Below, piece by piece: positions 58,921 to 64,000 of a stretch of 64,000 nucleotides of DNA (its first letter is position 1; each line of letters opens with the position of its first letter). A program made the translations under genes and the position numbers. The stretch is from Combretum micranthum (taxonomy: Eukaryota > Streptophyta > Magnoliopsida > Myrtales > Combretaceae). Location: assembly GCA_024138025.1 (NCBI GenBank), contig JAMXBD010000095.1, positions 248,001 through 312,000 on the forward strand. Direction: 5' to 3'. The notes beneath the pieces were generated by a model, which was given only the letters and a program-made list of their open reading frames with translations, ran no database searches and was not told the origin of the DNA.

Positions 58921-60290
58921 TAGAGCAGAACAGCCAGGATAATCCTTTATCTTCGGGATAGATGAATGAAAAAGTCAAATAGACACAATATGATAGGGGA
59001 TGATAATCTCAATAGCTCTTATCCCATACAATGGTCACGTTACAAACCTACTTCAAGTTCTTTTTTTAAATAACCCTACAAGCCTGAAAATTCTAAATTT
59101 CAAAAGATGCACTTCGATGGGTTAGAATTTCCTATTCAAGGAGTAACTATTTAAAATATATAACATTTACATATTATTCTTACACGTAGTAAAAATATAA
59201 ATGTAGTAGAACATTAATCAACTAGCTATATATTTTTCAAAAAGTCGATATGGTATTTGTTTTCTGATACCACTTTTATTGCCCAGTTGGGCTAACTCTA
59301 TTAGTCGTCTCTATCATATGAAGACTTTTAAACCAAAAAGTGCATGATATATCGTTTAGAATTATATAAAAAAACGCATCTCACATGGCATTTTGTTCAA
59401 TGCTAACGCATCATATATAGTAAAATTACCGCATGATTTAAAAGTAAAACTTTAGAGGAAAAGAGTAGTCAAATCTTCACAGAAAATTTAATTGCTTTCA
59501 ATTGTTTGTCATCTTAAATTCTTTTAATTTAAAAAATCAATCGTTGAAATCATTTAAATTTTTAAAATTTATCATAACGTCGTTATGATATAATTTTTTT
59601 TGTTCTTATGATATCAACTAATGATAATTATATATAAATTTTAAAAAAAATTGAGGGAAGATAAATAAATAGGTGCAAATCTCATCCTCTTTTCCTCTTT
59701 CTTTCCCCATCTTTCAGATGCCACCATTTTTCTACTTCGCTCCATAGTCTATCGGATTGTTCTTTTTCTTTTTTCTTTTATTTATTTTAAGAACTTCCTT
59801 TATTATCTGATTAATAGTTTTTTTGGTGGTGTGTATATAATTTGAGGATAAGAAAATAAAAATAAAAGCATAACTATATATTATCAGATGTGAGTCTGCG
59901 ACAGATGTTCCCAAATCCCAATGGAAGGTTTTTTGCCATAACCTTTTTTTTTTTTAAATTCCTTTTCAAAAATGGCAGCATGACTTTTATGTGTGCCCTG
60001 GAAAAGCTATGTGTTGCTACGTTAGTTTCTTGACTAGTCTCTTCTATTTAAGTCCAAAGATTGACCCAAGAGAGGAAACAGAACGTTCAAAAGTCACAGC
60101 TCGTGTGTATAAATTTCAAAGCGCGCATTTCATGCTACTTACCGTAACAGTAGTCAATGCTCAACTGGAATGGGCAGGCAAGATTTTCTTTAGCTTCTAA
60201 GTGAAGCTTTATTGCATGTTGATCTCTTCATTGGATAAGGACAAATAATAATAATTATTATATTTTATTATTACATATAGAAGAGTGTGA
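58921..60290. other. AT-rich spacer, no gene seen
   Basis: No supported frame. Could include further non-coding pararetroviral sequence next to the RNase H fragment, but I see no motif. Confidence 0.45.
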
Positions 60291-60450
60291 TTTTTCTGGA
60301 AAAAGATCCAGTAAGAGAAGCGTGGTCAGGTCGGCAAGCGCCGATCTGGTTCCGGCTCACCAAATCGGATTGAGCCAGCACTAGCACATCATGCCCATCG
60401 AGTTAGACTGGCCATACAGATTATGACCCGTCGGTGAATAAATAGCCGTG
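60291..60450. other. isolated GC-rich patch
   Basis: About 130 bases (60310-60440) with clearly higher GC than 10 kb of surroundings and several CGG/CCG words (GGTCGGCAAGCGCCGATC is an imperfect palindrome). No frame or RNA gene is recognised. Confidence 0.4.
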
Positions 60451-61198
60451 ATTTGTATTTATATTGTGAGACCTTATTTGTGTGTATATATATTCGTGTA
60501 TATATGTAATTCTTCTAATAACTGTTCAAATCCATTTATAATTGCTTTTCTTGTTATTCTCATATTTATAAGATGTTGGAACAAATATGATCCAAACAAA
60601 AATTGAAGATAGATATATTTATCATATAAGTAAGAACCATAGGTGCTATTGCTGCTGGTGCATGTCAATAATTGTTGTCGAATAGAATCGTGAATTTGCG
60701 TTTCTTACCTTGCATGCATTTCCCTGGAAAGGGTAAGTTCTATGACTTCCCTTTGCTTTGTTTTGTTTTCATGATTTGCCCAAATGGTTCTGATATTACT
60801 AAGCGTAAATAGTATGCGCGTTGGAACTATGCAAACATAGCCCAGAATTGGTGTTGCCAATGATTGAAAGCACTAAATGTATGGACGGTAAAAATTATAT
60901 ATGCATTTCGGAACAGAGACGCAGAAAAGGACATCAGTGTGCACCTCGTATATTTTTTAACAAAATGAGTGTGAGAAAATCCATACCTCTTCTTCTTTCT
61001 ATAAATAAACGGTATCTATTTTTCAACTAACAAAAAAATCAATACCTCTTCTTCAGTCGAATACTTTCTCTCAATAAATAAATAGTACCTCTTTGTAAAA
61101 TTTACTTTGTCTCAATATCATTGTGTCCAAATACTTCCTTGCCACATTTTTTTTAGGAAAAAAAAAAATTTCCATGCCTCTTCTTGATCCAACAAAAA
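60451..61198. other. spacer upstream of the hAT remnant, no gene seen
   Basis: Repeats of ATACCTCTTCTT and AATAAATA words around 60988-61110, otherwise nothing supported. The left terminal inverted repeat of the hAT element could not be found. Confidence 0.35.
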
Positions 61199-63480
61199 AT
61201 GAGATCATTATTTGAAGGACGTTCAATTGGCTCAAAAAAGTCTCAAGGTGATAGTAGTAGCGGGAAAGACAAGTCTACGGAAGTGCACCACTTCATTGAT
61301 TTAGATAAGCAACTTGGATATGCTGATTATAATCAGTTTCATTCAGGAGACATGAATCTTGGAGGATTTCTTGCCGCTCCACCTAACTTCGAGTAGCGGA
61401 TGTCGATACACGAAACACATAGTGGCTTGAAAACAAAGAACTCACAAGTGGAAGAATTGCCATCACTTGAGGTGCAGGAGGAGTGAAACGAAACTAACAT
61501 AGCCAATACTCAAGGCCAAGCCGGAACCTAATATAGGTGTCTCCACCCTCTTAAATCTGAACTTTCATAAAACATTTCTGTAAAGTTACAAATGATGATG
61601 GAAAGACCCATGGATATTACAATTATTATTCAGCCAGCTACTCATGGAGATCGGGGTGGCTACAACACTTTTACCAAGCACATGAGGTTGAAATACCCAT
61701 TAGAATTCGGTTTGTAGACATCCCAACAACAAATTGGTCATTCCGGGTCAAGCAAGCAAGCAAGCAAGGATTTTTCAGTATCGAGATAAAAATTACAAGC
61801 ACGGTCTTGTGAGAATGATAAGTGGTTTACATTTATTATATGGTGCTGGCCAACATCGTGACCTACAATATTGCCACGAGGAAATATTGAACCCTCAGGC
61901 TTGCCCTTATAGTGCGAGGCCAATGAAGTGATACATTGACGACATGTACCACAAAGGTAAGCAAGAGCTTACATGTACGTTTGAGTGTTTTAATGCATGT
62001 GATTCTATATGCTCTGATATTTAGATAGATAGATGGAATGAGAATTCGTACATGAGCATTACATGCCACTGGATAGATGATAAGTAGGTAATGCACGAGC
62101 GACTTTTGGCACTTAGATACATGGATGGTAAGCATGCTACAAAAAATATATACTCAACCATAGCTACTATCATACGAGAATATCGTTTGACGAAAAAAAT
62201 ATTTTTGATAGGATTTGACAACGCAGTAGCAAACACTAAAACTATTCCAGAACTAAAACAGCCATGTCAACCTACATTAGCTAGGATATTTTTTCACATT
62301 AGATATGCATGTCATATATAGAATTTGTGTGTGAAGGGTGACTTAGAAACATGGCAAATTGAATACCACCCAATTAAGGAAGTTGTACGGTATTTAGTTG
62401 ATCACTCAACTGTGAATAAAGCATGGCATAGATTCTGTGTTGCAAATGGTATCAAATCATGGAAGTTTAAGAAGGACGTGCAACATAAATGGAACTCTAC
62501 ATATGAACTGTTGCAAAGCACAGTACCATATAAGGAGCTTTTTATGAGATTTTGCAGGGCTAACCTTTCGAACATGCCATTGCATCTAAACAATTGGGAC
62601 TGTGTGGTAATTTGCTTTAAGTTCTAAATTTTTTTTATGATTGCATGAAATTTTTTTTGAGAATTTATACGCCTAGTGTGCATTTATTCCTCATGGAAGC
62701 ATGTAACATTGTTGCTGCTTTGAATCAAGTTAGGAATAATGTTCTTTTGCAATGTTCTATTAACGATATTGCTTGAAGTGGCTTGATACATAAGGAAATT
62801 CCAATGATTTTCAACATTGGTATGATCTTAATCCACGGTTCCTAGTTAAAGGTCTTAGACATTATGACAATTTTACTATGAACTGTCGATGATTGTTAGA
62901 CACACAGAATAGGTGTACTGTTAATCCAATGTAGGTAATTTGTGATGTAGAGATGATTTTCAATTATTTGTACAACCAGTTTTCTTTTTCATATGAGGGG
63001 GAAATTTCCCATAAGTCTAAACCCAGCCTCAACCAACCAAACATTTCAATCAAACGAAGGATCACCCAGACTAGCCGCATACCAACAATAGTTTAGGAAG
63101 CCTAGATGTTCTAGTGGTTCAGGCGCTGAAGAGGAAATCAGTAATTCCTTAAGCACCTCATTGGAGTTTGGCGATAACATTAATGCATGCGATTTTCAAC
63201 TTATCAAATGGTAGCAAAGCTATAACAGAACATTTCCTATCCTATCTCGCATGGTGAGGCAAATTTTGGCTGCTCTAGCATCAAATGTTGGCTGTTGAGC
63301 AGGTATTTAGTACCATGGGCATAATATTGGACGATCGCAAATCAAGATATCGGCGTTCATTAATCTTTGCTTGCAACAATGACTCAAATATAGCTTAGCA
63401 ATGCTCATAGGAATACACTATAGCACAAGCGAGGAGGATGAATATTTTAGTGATTTCAACACCTTTAGTGGTTCTACAGG
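61199..63480 (+). pseudogene. Ac-like hAT transposase, degenerate
   Basis: Transposase parts appear in order with stops and shifts between them. The N-terminal frame is 61199-61396. A BED-type zinc finger tail (YNTFTKHMRLKYPLEFG) lies at about 61657-61710, then a block HKGKQELTCTFECFNACDSI (about 61950-62010). ERLLALRYMDGKHATKNIYS is at 62094-62153. FLIGFDNAVANTK (about 62205-62243) and the YACHI..LCVKGDLE region correspond to the hAT catalytic domain. QHKWNSTYELLQ (about 62481-62516) is the RWNSTY-type motif. The C-terminal dimerisation signature lies at about 63260-63330 (ASNV and VEQVFSTMG in different frames because of one extra base). Such proteins bind terminal repeats and cut DNA in the nucleus. 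This copy is dead. Confidence 0.8.
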
Positions 63481-64000
63481 TCTCTACCCGATCGAGTTCG
63501 AAAGGAGTACAAGGAAATGGAAAACTAAATAACTTCGAAAGTGCTCTTTTATGTTTGATGTCAAGTTTGTAGTTTGTAACCTATAACTTTGCCTACTTTG
63601 AAGAAGTTTGTAATGTTAAGTTCTCTCTTTCTCTCACTCTCTCTCTCTCTATATATATATATATCATGTATGAAGTAATGGTTTTTTTTTTTTCAAGCTT
63701 CAAGTTTGTATAATTTAATTATAAATTATTATCTTCGTTAAGACATGTTTTAGTCATCGTAGAGTTGCAATGAAGATTCTATTTAAAGTTAAAATTTGTA
63801 CGATTTATTATCATATCATTCTTTACTTTTTTTATTTTATGGTTTTTAATTTAAATTAATATTTTTTAATTTTTTGAAAACCTGTCAAGGACGTGAATCG
63901 CCCTAGAATCCGTAGTTAATAACCCGAATCGAACCAACCTTGGGCATTAGCGGGCTGTTCCAGGTTGCCCTAAACCCAACCCATGAATCGACTGTTCAGG
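63481..64000. other. probable hAT 3' region with microsatellite; window end
   Basis: A (TC)n/(AT)n microsatellite lies at 63621-63664. The last 115 bases (63885-64000) are GC-richer with repeated AACCCGAATCGAACC / CAACCC words, as often seen in the subterminal regions of plant hAT elements. The end of the element is not reached in the window. Confidence 0.4.

Noticed and set aside
59245..59275. GATATGGTATTTG..CTGATACCAC as a tRNA-Met primer site
   Set aside because: It is only a partial match (TGGTAT without CAGAGC), with no LTR or leader beside it.

Overview
The window looks like eudicot nuclear heterochromatin or intergenic DNA. It is AT-rich, has no intact host gene that I can recognise, and is built almost wholly from plant transposable elements in several layers. 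Diagnostic elements are an Athila-type Ty3/Gypsy element with a tRNA-Asp-like primer site, a chromovirus with a tRNA-Met primer site, decayed Tat/Ogre-type pol, very long TG..CA LTRs, an Ac-like hAT transposase and a plant endogenous pararetrovirus fragment. No species can be named from this.

Region 1 (about 3.3-40 kb) reads as one old Tat/Ogre-like Ty3/Gypsy element on the minus strand, opened by later insertions. Read right to left it has a decayed primer site (39637-39656), a gag fragment (38.9 kb), protease/RT/RNase H (35.1-32.6 kb), integrase pieces (31.2-30.8 kb and 13.8-13.4 kb), a 3' tandem array of about 95-bp units (13.28-6.24 kb) and an antisense ORF remnant (3.3-3.95 kb). Later arrivals with readable borders are a 3.7-kb LTR (6616-10296), a 2.6-kb LTR with perfect 5-bp duplications (10580-13203), a complete Athila-like element (17564-30477, duplications ATATC), an Athila-like solo LTR (31249-32629, duplications GATGT) and a 3.5-kb LTR (35152-38655). 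The Athila-like element itself landed in another repeat that looks like an LTR.

The Athila-like element has LTRs of 1.34 and 1.37 kb, about 2 percent diverged by my hand count. Its order is gag, protease, RT/RNase H, integrase, then an array of about 62-bp palindrome-rich repeats, a TATA-bearing leader with plausible splice sites, and a third Athila-type ORF. All coding parts carry stops or frameshifts, and the protease has lost its catalytic segment. The repeat array, TATA box and spliced leader in front of the third ORF look like a self-contained transcription unit, and this is the most unusual arrangement in the window.

Region 2 (40-45.1 kb) is a long LTR carrying a second LTR (41663-44572) inside it. 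Region 3 (46.2-53.3 kb) is an inverted-repeat unit holding a 5.7-kb chromovirus (46876-52554) whose LTRs carry an open frame continuing from the end of pol. Region 4 (53.3-57 kb) has a duplicated AT-rich segment on both sides of an LTR-like sequence. Region 5 holds a degenerate pararetroviral RT/RNase H (57.6-58.9 kb) and a degenerate hAT transposase (61.2-63.5 kb). Element borders come from eye alignment of terminal repeats and target duplications; family assignments come from recognised protein motifs.
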